Position numbers and translations under genes: made by a program. From contig OX235272.1 of NCBI GenBank assembly GCA_944472155.2, positions 17,778,354 to 17,842,353 of the forward strand: a DNA stretch of 64,000 nucleotides, written 5' to 3'. Shown here piece by piece: positions 28,880-38,905 of the stretch (position 1 is its first letter; each line of letters starts with the position of its first letter). The notes beneath the pieces were generated by a model. The model ran no database searches, was not told the origin of the DNA, and was given only the letters and a program-made list of their open reading frames with translations. The DNA is from Trichobilharzia szidati. Its lineage: Eukaryota > Platyhelminthes > Trematoda > Strigeidida > Schistosomatidae.

Positions 28880-29830
28880 ATTATATTATTGTTTCCTTTA
28901 ATTCCTAGAGGAACATACGGCTTCAGCCACGCGTCTCCATTGCGTTCGGTTTTCTCCTAGAGTCTTCACCTGGCACGAAATCTGTCCACACGTTTTCATC
29001 TCCTCTTCACATGACCTCCTCCAAGTCACCCACCCTAACACTGACGACCAACTCGCCGCTTCCAATACAGTCGGGTTTCACTCGAGCAATGGGTTATCTA
29101 GTGATGTCACTTGATGATTTGTTTCCTCAGAGTATGGCCAGCCAATCCATCTCCATTTCTCCCTGCCTATTTCTTTCACAATCGGTTCCTGCTCCGTTGG
29201 TTCGCTCCCAGAGATCCCTGTTGCTGATCTTTTCTGGCCGGCCGTCCATCTGATCTTGAGTGGTATTGAGCGAAGACAACTGTTAATGAGGGTCTGTAGT
29301 TTGTTTGAGTTGCTCTTTATGATGCGCCAAGTTTCTGATACGTATAGTGAGTAGGATTGACTTCACATTGGAGTTGAAAATTCGAATCTTATCTTCGTTT
29401 TCATGCTAAGTGCTGTTGACCTCCAACAGCACAGACTTGAGAGTAGTGAAAGTTTGTCTTGCTTTTCCGATTCTTGCTTTGATATCCTCACCAGTTCCAC
29501 CTGTAGTTGAAACGATGCTTTCCAAGTAGGTGGGTGGGTAAAAGAGGTTGTTTCTTTCAGGTTCCTTCCATTTATGCTGATCGTTGTCTGTTTTTTTGTT
29601 CTTATCCAGGATTCTTCATCACCTCTGTTTTCTCTTTGTTCACCTTAATTGTAGGCCTATCTTCGATGCTTCTTCTGTGAACTTGTTGCTTTTCGCTTGC
29701 ATATCTTCCGGTTTGTGGGAAATCAGACATATATCATCGGCAAAGTCCAGATCCTCCAAGTTTTTTGTGTGAGTCCATTTTATGCCTGTTTCCTCATTGC
29801 CGTCGCTGTTTGTCACATTATCCAATCTAC
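28880..29830 (-). mobile_element. RTE-B retrotransposon fragment (minus)
   Basis: From 29825: DNVTNSDGNEETGIKWTHTK, NLEDLDFADDICLISHK (motif C with intact ADD), then KSNKFTEEASKIGLQLR. Further on it is broken, and it ends with the RTE-B terminus (complement of TTTAATTCCTAGAGGAACAT) at about 28890-28920. It has the upstream FADD block that the 25-kb copy lacks. Confidence 0.75.
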
Positions 29831-30344
29831 TGCGAGCATAAACTCATGACAGTGTATGTTACTGACTGACTGGGTGGTGTAATTGAATACCATTCATATC
29901 AACCAATAGTGCTTGATTACCTTCCAGATCAAAATGATCCAAATACCAGATGGCATTTTCGCTTGTTTAGTACCGCGAGCTTATCATTAGGTGTACCCCG
30001 TTTCACTCACCTTAAACAGTTGAATCAGTTCGAGCCGCCCAATTTCTTGCTAACTACTTAGGAAACCAGCGGAAACATAGAACAAATTCTCAATTTGCAA
30101 ATAAATTTCCAATTTACACATTCTAAGGTGATCACTTCCTCACAGTTACTTTTGGAAAAGGAATTTATGGAAATCAAAGTAGGTGAATGGATTGACAACA
30201 CAAAATGGTTATCAAGACACCGAGCATTCATGTATATTCAGATAACATATATCCGAACCAAAATAATTTGAGTTTGTGAAGTCAACTTCATCATCTCAGA
30301 GTCTGTAAATGGCAAATGCTTCCTAGTTTACAAATCGGGAATTC
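29830..30344. other. No feature recognised
   Basis: Unassigned. No hammerhead, tRNA box or PLE/RTE block was found. Confidence 0.4.
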
Positions 30345-30535
30345 GGTTTATTGTCTGTACGACAATGCTGCATGCTAAGTAATCCACAACGGGAAACTTA
30401 CGGAATCCTTCGAAGTGAGGACAAGAGTAAGAGAAGCTGGCTGCCTACTATCGCCAATGATTTTCCTGATTGCAGTATATTGGATAATGCGACAAACAGT
30501 GGGGAATGAGGAAACTGTCATAAAATGTGGAATCC
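30345..30535 (+). mobile_element. RTE RT motif-B fragment (plus)
   Basis: Reads LYDNAAC-stop-VIHNGKLTESFEVRT, then VREAGCLLSPMIFLIAVYW and IMRQTVGNEETVIK. It shares the extra alanine in motif B (R-E-A-G-C) with the copy at 21500-22185. It is a short internal fragment with neither element end. Confidence 0.7.
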
Positions 30536-30759
30536 TAGTCCACGGACTTCACAACAGTCTTTGCTGACGTATCAAACTTCTTAGGGCATTAATGTATATA
30601 GGCATATATGAAGAAACTAAAAGAAGTTTAGGAATAGAGTTAACCTCTTACAGCAGTATTTCTTGTCCAAATCCTAAAAATATTTCCCTCTATTTTTGTG
30701 TATTCACATTTATTTTATAAGAGTGTTTTCTAAATTCATCTGGTGACGTTTCTCCTCCG

Positions 30760-30970
30760 AAACCGTCTAGGTTGATGCTGACCACGCTGCTCTTGATTAT
30801 ATTATCATTATTCGACCGTAACATGGAGGATATCCTGTGGACAGACAATGAGACCTTATAGACAATCGTGGAGTCATCTGAAGAGGACTGTGGGAAACAG
30901 GATAAAATGAGAATGTATTGTTTAGATCTTTTTTCCACTAGAAACCTAAGCGAATAATAATACTAATAAT
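30760..30970 (+). mobile_element. Diverged RTE 3' end (plus)
   Basis: GTAACATGGAGGATATCCTGTG...GAATGTATTGTTTAGATC, then TTCCACTAGAAACCTAAGCGAATAATAATACTAATAAT. The final block is the RTE terminus with its TAA-rich tail; the coding part is not readable. Confidence 0.5.
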
Positions 30971-31029
30971 AATAAAAGCAGGGAAACTCAAAGTGAGTGA
31001 CAATCAGTTATTCCAGAGCAAAAGTTTCA

Positions 31030-31610
31030 GTTGTTGTTTCAAGTCTTCTTAGACGAGCACACTCTCTGATGATGAATGAGAAAGAAAAAGAAGAAGAAAT
31101 ATCAAACATTACTGAAACTTTCAAGTGAAACAACTACCCAAGGAACTTCATCAACAAAATCAACACAGACATTAAGTATGGCCAAAATCGCATTCCGAAA
31201 GCATGGACCTCAACAGTCGTCAAAACATCAGACAAACTTCAAAGCAACCTTGTCCATATAAAAGACTAAATCCCTAAAGATTCTCTACCTAACTGTGTCT
31301 ACAAAATAAAATGCTTGGAATGTGATGCGATATACATCGGACAGACATCTCTAGAAATCAAAATCAGAAGAAATGAACACCGTAGAGCATCTGTTTGACC
31401 ACCGAGAAATCCGGTTGAACTAGAAAAACTTGAAAAATCATCAACCATAGAATCAGGCCACAAAATTGATTTTGACAATATTGAAATAATCCAGAAAAAC
31501 TTCAGGAATCACAAAGAACGTCTAATATCATAAGCACTTCATATCAAGTGGAATCCAAATCGCCTGAATAGGAATGATGGACTAAAACAGAATCTGACCT
31601 GGTTACAACA
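31030..31610 (+). pseudogene. PLE linker and GIY-YIG domain (plus)
   Basis: NNYPRNFINKINTDIK (linker), a frame change, then NCVYKIKCLECDAIYIGQTS carrying the C-x-x-C and Y-I-Y-I-G-Q block, IKIRRNEHRRASV, LEKLEKSSTIESGHKIDFD, ALHIKWNPNRLNRNDG. Three or four stops interrupt it. This is the second PLE type (Y-x-I-x-C...NPNSLNR), related to 35601-36601 and 41476-42890 rather than to the LPW-ending type. Confidence 0.75.
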
Positions 31611-32060
31611 CCTCCCTCCCCTCCCCAATGAAGTGACAAAATCAACACGAATGTGATAAGCAAGTTCACTATGTAAACACACACTACCTTTATAATTTTA
31701 AACACTGATCAAATCCAACAATCTACACTTGATTTTGTTATCTTTACCAATTGACCAACTTGACAACGAAGAATGACCCCAGACTGACGAACGATGATCA
31801 AGTTAGTAAACTTTGCTTTGATATCATAACAGATGTACTATTACCTTTGTTATTTGGTTCAGTGATCTTCATTGTTATTTTGACTTTCAATATGTCGTTT
31901 TAAGTTGACCTGAGTCTATTTTCTCACCTCTTAACTCTTTGTTATATATATGCTGAGATTTTGTAAATTCCGGTTTAATAATACTTTGACAAAGCTATTA
32001 GTGGCATTAAATAGCGAAATGTCAGTAAAAACAACAATATCATTATGTTTTTCATTCATT
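31610..32060 (+). mobile_element. PLE 3' tail (plus)
   Basis: Runs from the GIY-YIG stop to the hammerhead-like block at 31984-32028. No other element recognised in it. Confidence 0.5.
31980..32030 (+). ncRNA. Hammerhead-like motif with perfect helix II, core mutated
   Basis: TTGACAA (31986-31992; C3 to U and G8 to A), one extra A, GCTATT/AATAGC (31994-31999 with 32010-32015, perfect 6 bp), GAAA (32016-32019), TG, then U-C at 32022-32023. AGTA...TACT can pair as helix I. Same architecture as 36657-36714, including the extra A and the 1-bp helix III. Confidence 0.5.
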
Positions 32061-32694
32061 GAATATCATATCCTTAATGCCTAAATATTTTTCAAACTGT
32101 GTTAAAAGTGAACTTGGTTTGGACATATATATAAGTTATTCTAGTGTTTACAAACATTATGCTTCCATCAAGAACAGAATTTCAAATTATTGTTGTTTAA
32201 TATGTTTTTGAGATCTGTTTTTGTTTACAAATAGTGCCTAATTTGATTTTTCTGATGTTGGAATTAGAGAAAACAGGCAAAAAAGAAACGACAATCATGT
32301 AAGCAACATGAGCAAATAACTTTCACTCTAAACACATTTTTTAACGAAGAATATTTTATGACAATTTAATGCTGTAAACAATCTGAAAATTGGAATTCGC
32401 TGTCCCTCTTCTCAGCGTTATCTCTTCCGTCATTTACGCGTAATGGAATGAATGATAATAAGTGGGATATTTGTGAAAAAACATATGCAGGCAGGAAGAA
32501 AAACAAATATATATATAATTTGTTTACATGTCACTATTTGAGAATGCGATAGTTTGTTATTTTCATACTGGCTTTTAACTAAAAGAGAAAGAGAAAAACT
32601 GTCAGTGCTACTTAATGGCCATCACAACTAATCAAGGTATCAAAATGGAATAACAAAAGACTTATTAGATTCAAAAGTAAGGAAAATTATATTT
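32060..32694. other. No feature recognised
   Basis: AT-rich; (TA)n at 32507-32518. No family assigned. Confidence 0.45.
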
Positions 32695-33030
32695 TTTTTC
32701 ATTATTTTCTTGGGTCCTGAATGGAACATAGGGCTTCCACAGAGCATCTCGCAATTCGTCCTCTTCCCTGTAATTTTCCTTAACGCGAGCTCCACAACTG
32801 TCCACAAGCTATCATTTCCGCCTCACACAACCTGCTAACCTCATCCTCGGATCCACAGCAACTTGTCGTTTCCGATTTGGGTTACTTTCTATGCCTGTCT
32901 GACAAGTCATATCACTTAAAAGTCTCCTCAGCCTGTATCCGATGCATTTTAGTTTCCTTTCGGTCTTTTTTCGGTTGACAGGCGCTTGGAAGGTTCGTTC
33001 ATTGCTGCTGTGGACAAACACTTGATCTTT
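32695..33030 (-). mobile_element. Diverged RTE 3' end (minus)
   Basis: The minus frame reads KRKLKCIGYRLRRLLSDMT, CQTGIESNPNRKRQVAVDPR, the RTE C-terminal pattern (W-I-G-H-x-L-R-R ... E-W-N-P-x-G-K-R-x-x-G). The terminus is at 32705-32735 (complement of GGGTCCTGAATGGAACATAG). An older subfamily. Confidence 0.6.
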
Positions 33031-33247
33031 GGTGTGAAGCGAAGGTAGCGAAGAAACATAAGGTCCTATAATGGCTATTATTTAGGTGTTTAATTCTTGT
33101 CAAGCTTCTCTAGCGCATTTGCACCTTTCAGTAACTTCAATTAATCCATTATGCACACTTTAGGCAAACATTCCATCTTCTTACGACTCGTTAGGTAAAT
33201 CCACGAAGGAAGATATAACTGATTCGATCATACCACACACACACACA

Positions 33248-34085
33248 CAAAATCGAAGACTTACAAGCGAAAACCAACAAACTGGTCGAAGAACTGGCAG
33301 CGAAGACAGGACTCCAGGTGAACATAGCCAAGACGGGGGTTATGAAAATAACCAACCAACAACAACAACAGCAGCAACATCCACCGCCAATCACTATCAA
33401 CGGGAGGGATTTGAAAGAGGTTACCTCATTCACTTATCTAGGGAGCATTGTCTCAACTACAGGCAGGTGGAGTGGACGAGGATGTCAAATCGAGAATCAA
33501 GAAGGCGAGAAACACATTCATCAAACTGAAACCAATCTGGAAATCTTCGTCACCCAACCCAGCATCAACAACGAAATTCGGATTTTCAATACAAACGTCA
33601 AGTCAGTCACTTCTTCTTTACAGATGGATCAGAAACTTGGCGGGTCACAAAGAATATTTGCAACAGCCTGTTGCACACCTTCATCAACAACTAACTGTCT
33701 TCGCTGGCTCTATACTGAAGATCAGATGGTCGGAAAGAATCACACAACAAGAAACAAACTATGGGAACAAACAAAACAAGAAGCAATCGCCCAACAAATA
33801 TGCAGGAGAAAGTGGAGGTGGATTGGACACTCAGCTGAGGAGGCCACTCGCTGGGTGACATCGCGCGTCAGGCCATTACTCGAGTGGAATCCGAAAAGGG
33901 AGCGGCGAGTGGGACGTCAGTGCTGAGGTGACATGGAGGAGTTATTGTGAAGAAGAGCTGAAACGGAATGTAATAACATGGACGCATGTGAAAAGTGCAG
34001 CAGAAGACAGAAGCAAGTGGAGACGTGTATTTGAAGCCGTATGTTCCACTAGGAACCCAAGGGAACAATAATAATATAATAATAA
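33248..34085 (+). mobile_element. RTE-A retrotransposon 3' fragment (plus), longest open frame
   Basis: Starts right after a (CA)n run (33234-33249) in KIEDLQAKTNKLVEE. The frame at 33318-33926 is 202 codons: MNIAKTGVMKITNQQQQQQ, then TINGRDLKEVTSFTYLGSI, VSTTGRWSGRGCQI, a frame-shifted middle, and RWIGHSAEEATRWV. It then runs to the true terminus, GTTCCACTAGGAACCCAAGG and AATAATAATATAATAATAAT at 34040-34090. The continuous ORF crosses true RTE frames only partly (LYGSETW is out of frame), so it is a pseudogene despite its length. Confidence 0.8.
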
Positions 34086-34089
34086 TAAT

Positions 34090-34335
34090 TATACCACCTT
34101 AACCTAAACTACTGCCATAGTTTAACTTCGAATCAAAGGAATCACTTATCTTATGTATGACTCTACGTGGAACCTATAACAGTCGTTTGAATATATTCTT
34201 TGCTCATGGAAATATTTACCACCAAGTCAGAGGAGCAATGCAGCTGATGAAAAATAAAGGTTGGTTTGAACTGATTCAGTGATTATCTGCACTGTGTAAA
34301 AACAAAAATTTGGTTGATGGATTCGCCGTCAAATA
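34090..34335 (+). mobile_element. PLE tail with deleted hammerhead
   Basis: GCAGCTGATGAAAAATAAAGG (34245-34265) and CTGCACTGTG at 34310 follow the layout of the hammerheads at 20641 and 51771: GCAG, CTGATGA, ..., AATAAA, ..., CTGC. About ten bases, including helix II and GAA, are missing. No coding part precedes it; an RTE-A copy lies upstream. Confidence 0.4.
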
Positions 34336-35106
34336 AATAAAACAGACGTCCGGTGTTTAGGCGTACCAACACCTATCTGTTGACCTGCTTCATTTCAAAG
34401 GTGTCATATACCATTCTTCTATACCGTCAAAAGTTTGTGATATTGTCTGTCTCCTGTAAATTTGTTTTCTATGAAATTCATATTATACTTTAAAGAGTCT
34501 CTATGTAGATTCGGAAAGTGATTTCATCTCTAATTGTTATAAAATGGAATAAAAGATTCGCACAGAGTGTATTTAGAGATCACATGTTGAAGTCATGGTG
34601 CTGTATATTTAGCCTCAAGGCAATGTTTCAATTTTTGATTCGTTAGTCGTGTTAGCAGAAAACAAGAATTCTTGAGTAATCAATTAGCTAAGACTGTGGT
34701 TACACAGAGCTACATATGAACAGTCACACAAGTGTATATACCTATTGAATAGTTAGGGGTGATCGGCAGTAGGCCATCGATCTAGCTGCTAGGTTTATGA
34801 GCAATCAACACCAACTCTTATCTGCAGCCACCAAGGAATGGTTCTTCCTTTCAGTGATACAAGCTTCCCCTGAGATGTATGTGGGCAACTCTTCTTACTG
34901 TCTAGCTTCCAGTCACACCACACAGCCTTGATATATACCTCACCTATCTTGGTGTTTACGCAGAAGTTTTTAGGACAAGACGCAAGATATTGATCCCACC
35001 ATCGTTTCGTGTCGAAGGGCAGTTATTGACACACTGCTTATATCTATCTAAAAGTAGCACGCGCTGTCTGTCAATAGAGGCATATGTCAGGCCGCAGATA
35101 ACGATG
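34335..35106. other. No family recognised
   Basis: Less AT-rich than its surroundings at 34750-35060. No ORF, tRNA box or known repeat could be assigned. Confidence 0.35.
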
Positions 35107-35157
35107 TCCATTAGTATTTATAAAATTATATTTGTAAAATCTCAGCGAAATTGAAAT

Positions 35158-35215
35158 GATTAATTCCAACATTTCGTTCGGCAATCTGGTCCGAACTTCT
35201 TCAGGGAAATTAATC
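35158..35215 (-). ncRNA. Hammerhead ribozyme motif, left end of PLE
   Basis: Exact reverse complement of the motif at 36657-36714. Minus strand: CTGAAGA (complement of 35198-35204), extra A, GTTCGG/CCGAAC helix II, GAAA, TG, U-U, then GGAATTAATC pairing with GATTAATTTCC as helix I. Helix III is a single A-U pair closing a 2-nt loop. Confidence 0.6.
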
Positions 35216-35600
35216 GAAATTAACATAACAGAGGTTTATATATTAAAGGAACAACTCATGTTTTAAAACTTTGTCCAATCATGAATCATGAAACAGGCAT
35301 CAACATATATAATGGAAAAATAGTATGTTTATAAATAAAAGTACATATCTTTTTTGAAATTGTTTGTCCTGTCATGTGAATCAAGAAACAACTATCAATA
35401 AACAAAACAAAACAAAATTTTTATATGAGCTGTGATCAAGATTTGACCGGATAGTTACAAAATAATTGAGATTTTTTACAAATATAATATAATTTTATAA
35501 ATTTGTTATTCTCTCCATAAGAAGAAGTAGACAATCGGGAATTTGATCTAGTGTGCCTAGTTGTTGATACATATCCAATTTGTTTATTAGTCAGGATTTG

Positions 35601-36601
35601 CTATGCATCAGCTAAGATCACACCTTCACGTCTGTTCAAACTGTTGGGATTCACCCATATATGTAGGGCTTCTGCAGTCAGTCTTTTTTTATATGAACCA
35701 AAACCTTTCTGTAAAACCTTAGTCTTATCAAAGTCGATTTTGTATCCCTTTTCTATCGAATGCAGTGCAATCGCTGAGTTGTTTTCTAGCTTCAAGTCTG
35801 CAGAGGTCTTTGGAACCACCTTTAGACATTGTTTATGCTCTTTCACTCTTACATTTACCTGTCTGGAAGTTTCTCCTACATATACGGCGTTACAATCCCC
35901 ACAATTGATCTGGTATACGCAATTCTGCTGGTTTTCTTGTTGTATTTTATCCTTAACCTTAACCAGTAATGAGCGTAAAGTGTTTGATGCACGAAAATAC
36001 ACTCGTATGTTATGGTCGTTAAGGATTCGCTTTATTTCGTCGGATGTTTATTTGCGGTAAGGAATCACCGCTGTACTAACCCAACTCTTAGCATCAGGTT
36101 TCGATTCATCCTTATCTTCACATTTCAAATATCTTTTTATGAAGGTTTCGGATAATTATTTGATTCAAGAGTGGATTGAACCAATATTAATTCCTTGCTA
36201 ATATCTTCCTCCTCAGTAATTAGACGTTTGGCTCTGTTGATCAGATTCTTGGCCACAGTTACTTTGGTGGTAAATGGATGAGCTGAATGGTAATCTAGGT
36301 ATCTATCCGAATTTGTCGGCTTTCTGAAAATGTTTATTTTAAATTTTCCATCTAATTTTCTTTTTACTAAACAGTCCAGGAACGCCAACTCATTCTCATC
36401 GGATTCAACCTCTTTGGAGAACTTGATAGTTTCTGACATATTGTTTATTAAGTGAAACAGTTCATTTAACAAACTACGTTTGATTATGATGAAGGTATCA
36501 TCTACGTATCTTAACCACATCTTTGGGGGACTAGGGCATCTCATAATTGCATTTGTTTCTAATGAGTTTTGATGCCTGTTGCATGACTCGTGATTGGACA
36601 A
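35601..36601 (-). pseudogene. PLE RT (motif C onward), linker and GIY-YIG
   Basis: Minus 36601-36137: KMWLRYVDDTFIIIKR (motif C YVDD), ELAFLDCLVKRKLDG, IFRKPTNSDRYLDYHSAHP, NLINRAKRLITEEEDI, ESNNYPKP. A frame change and a TAA at about 36050 follow. Then 36002-35601: ASNTLRSLLVKVKDKI, NCVYQINCGDCNAVYVGETS (C-x-x-C, Y-V-G), VKEHKQCLK, LENNSAIALHS, KRLTAEALHIWVNPNSLN. RT motifs A and B are missing. Only one frameshift and one stop separate the two halves, so the copy is comparatively young. Confidence 0.85.
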
Positions 36602-36656
36602 AGTTCTAAAACATGAGTTGTTCCTTTTATATATAAACCTCTGTTATGTTAATTTC

Positions 36657-36714
36657 GATTAATTTCCCTGAAGAAGTTCGGACCAGATTGCCGAACGAAA
36701 TGTTGGAATTAATC
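36657..36714 (+). ncRNA. Hammerhead ribozyme motif, right end of PLE
   Basis: GATTAATTTCC (36657-36667) pairs with GGAATTAATC (36705-36714) as helix I. CTGAAGA (36668-36674). One extra A. GTTCGG (36676-36681) with CCGAAC (36691-36696) is helix II. GAAA (36697-36700). A36700-U36703 would be a 1-bp helix III, with cleavage after U36704. Minimal helix III is known for PLE-associated hammerheads; the extra A after the core is a departure. Confidence 0.6.
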
Positions 36715-36839
36715 ATTTCAATTTCGCTGAGATTTTACAAATATAATTTTATAAATGTCTACTTCTCACTCAGCGCTCAATTATTTTGCAACTATCCGGT
36801 CAAATCTTGATCACAGTTCATATGAATCCATTAGTATTT

Positions 36840-37429
36840 GTTCAAAAGATTGACCATTAAATATATGGTGAGCGATGGCTCTTCTTAAGCTTTAAATCGA
36901 TTTTACATAATAATATTTATCTATTTATCCAGGCAAAAACATCCTAAATTACTGACAAAGTAACCGAGAACAACAGAAAGAATGAGGCTTGTCATTATAA
37001 TTAATTACACAACTGAATGAATAAAAGAAGATAAAGGCTAACCAAAAAGCCAACAAAATGATTCATTCAAATCACCGTTTCTCTTTTTGTTTATTTAATT
37101 AGAATCAAAGAGACGGGTTAAATGATTAAATAGGCAACTAGGTGAACCGATAATTAATTATTTACAGATTAACCTGCCTGATCAAGTGTGATAAGTCTTC
37201 CTCTGCCTTTTTTATCTTGTTATAACTACAAGTCATCAAAAGAGTGAACAAGTGATCACTGCAGAAAATAATTAGGTATTGGCAAGTAAGTATTGAAGAA
37301 TAGGTAACAAAAGTTAGTTGGAATTAATAATTAATAAATAAAAAGACTATTAAGTTATTTCTTTTCATTATATCGAAATCATTGCTTATTATCACCAATG
37401 AAATTCCTAATTGTGGTGGACTGGACTGG
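36840..37429. other. No feature recognised
   Basis: AT-rich DNA with no assignable element. Confidence 0.45.
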
Positions 37430-38133
37430 ATTATACGTCAGACAGTGGGAAACGAGAAAACAGGGATATCCTGGACCGACGTGAAGAATCTACAAGACCT
37501 GGATTTCAATTGTGGATGATTTATCTATGATGTCACACAAAATCGAAGACTTACAAGCAAAAACCAACAAACTGGTCGAAGAAGCAGCAAAGACAGGACT
37601 CCAGATGAACATAGACAAGACGGAGGTTATGAAAACAACACAACCAACAACAACAGCAACAGCAGCAACATCCAGCCCCAATCACCATCAACGGGAGGGA
37701 TTTGAAAGAGGTCACTTCATTCACTCACTTATCTAGGGAGCATTGTCTCAAATACAGGCAGGTGGAACGGACGAGGATGTCAAATCGAGAATCGGAAAGG
37801 CGAGAAACACATTCATCAACCTGAAACCAATCTGGAAATCTTCCGCTGTCACTCAACCCAGCCAGCATCAACAACAAAATTCGGATTTTCAATACAAACG
37901 TCAAGTCAGTCAGTTCTTCTATACGGATGGATCAGAAACTTGGCGGCGGGTCACAAAGAATATTTCCAACAGCCTGTTGCAGACCTTTATCAACAGCTGT
38001 CCTCGTTCTATATTCAAAATCAGATGGCCAATCAGATCAGATCACCAACAAGAAACTATGGGAAGAAACAAAACAAGAACTAATCGCTCAACAAATATGC
38101 AGGAGAAAGTGGAGATGGATTGCTCATAATTAC
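37430..38133 (+). mobile_element. RTE-A retrotransposon fragment (plus)
   Basis: Begins upstream of motif C (IRQTVGNEKTGISWTDVKN, LQDLDF), where the catalytic ADD is lost (NCG). It continues LQAKTNKLVEEAAKTGLQM, a CAA/ACA-rich stretch, DLKEVTSFTHLSREHC, FQYKRQVS, TDGSETW, IFKIRWP, ending in EKVEMDCS-stop near 38129 just before PLE tail sequence. The 3' end is truncated. Confidence 0.8.
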
Positions 38134-38250
38134 ATCAAGTTGATATGATTATGAGCAATAGTTTGTGCTCGAAACGTCATCAGTTAATTTTAATGTACAA
38201 CACTGTGTGATTTATTAAAATAAAATCTTATCCATTATTGTGTAAATAAA
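38134..38250 (+). mobile_element. PLE 3' end fragment (plus)
   Basis: TATGAGCAATAGTTTGTGCTCGAAAC...GTCATCAGTTAATTTTAATG matches the end of the 41-kb PLE (42876-42935). GAGCA/TGCTC flank a loop before GAAAC, and GTCATC follows, a hammerhead-like half. The CUGANGA box upstream is not consensus (TGATTAT). Confidence 0.5.
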
Positions 38251-38464
38251 CAAATTAACAATGGGAATTCTTGCTTTTAAATGCAACTCACATACAGAAA
38301 AATAAAATCAGGCGAATATATTGTGAACTGACAGAAAACAAAAACAAATCTAGTTACCTGATTAGTATGAGCAAACATCAAGTTAAAATCGCTTGGTAAT
38401 GATGGTTGTGTATACTGAATTCTTTGCATATTGATTGATTACTCATGATATTAATATTCTTATT
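38250..38464. other. No feature recognised
   Basis: Unassigned AT-rich interval. Confidence 0.4.
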
Positions 38465-38860
38465 ATTTTAATAGGATTCTCTCAGGGTTTCGGGTGAAAC
38501 ATAAAACTTCAACAGCTCACCTCCATTTCATCCTGTTGTCCGCAGTCTTCTTTTCCCGACTCCACGACTGACCACCTCTTCTTCATGTCCTCCCCTCCCT
38601 CTATTTCACCATTTGACACCAAGCTGCTACTTTTTTCCATTCCGACTACGTTCAAAACCTTGTCTGAAGCGTAAGGCCACTGAAGAGTTGCTTCAGCAAT
38701 TTGTCCGAACCATCGCCACTTTCTTCAGCATCTTTGTTGAGCAATAGATACTTCGTCGGTTCGTTAAGTGAGTTCGTTGTTATTTCTTCTTTTTATAACT
38801 AGTTCTCCAACCTCTACTATAGAGCCAACTTAGCTGTGGATTAAAGTTTGCAGTGTAATA
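38465..38860 (-). mobile_element. Diverged RTE 3' end (minus)
   Basis: The left end (38475-38515: CTCAGGGTTTCGGGTGAAACATAAAACTTCAA) is a decayed RTE terminus. The order TCATCCTGTTGTC..GTCTTC, CTCCACGACTG, CTTCATGTCCTCC matches other minus RTE copies (5800-5910). No frame survives. Confidence 0.5.
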
Positions 38861-38905
38861 TTGTTTATGTTTTTAAAAAGTAGAAATGGATAGAATAAAT
38901 TAATT

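Larger units (their letters stand above)
35107..36839 (-). mobile_element. PLE insertion with TSD, inverted ends and two hammerheads
   Basis: TCCATTAGTATTT at 35107-35119 and 36827-36839 is a perfect 13-bp TSD. 35116-35293 and 36589-36757 are inverted copies, and 35415-35472 is an inverted copy of 36772-36830, so both ends carry the element's terminal sequence. The centre encodes a minus-strand RT fragment and GIY-YIG. The cleanest structural example of a PLE insertion in this window. Confidence 0.85.

Noticed and set aside
35551..36060. 169-codon plus-strand ORF
   Set aside because: Antisense to the PLE GIY-YIG frame, which has the recognisable motifs.
38134..38200. Active hammerhead in the 41-kb PLE family tail
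   Set aside because: GAAAC and GTC are present with a flanking GAGCA/TGCTC stem, but no CUGANGA box precedes the stem in any of the three copies (14.2, 38.2, 42.9 kb).
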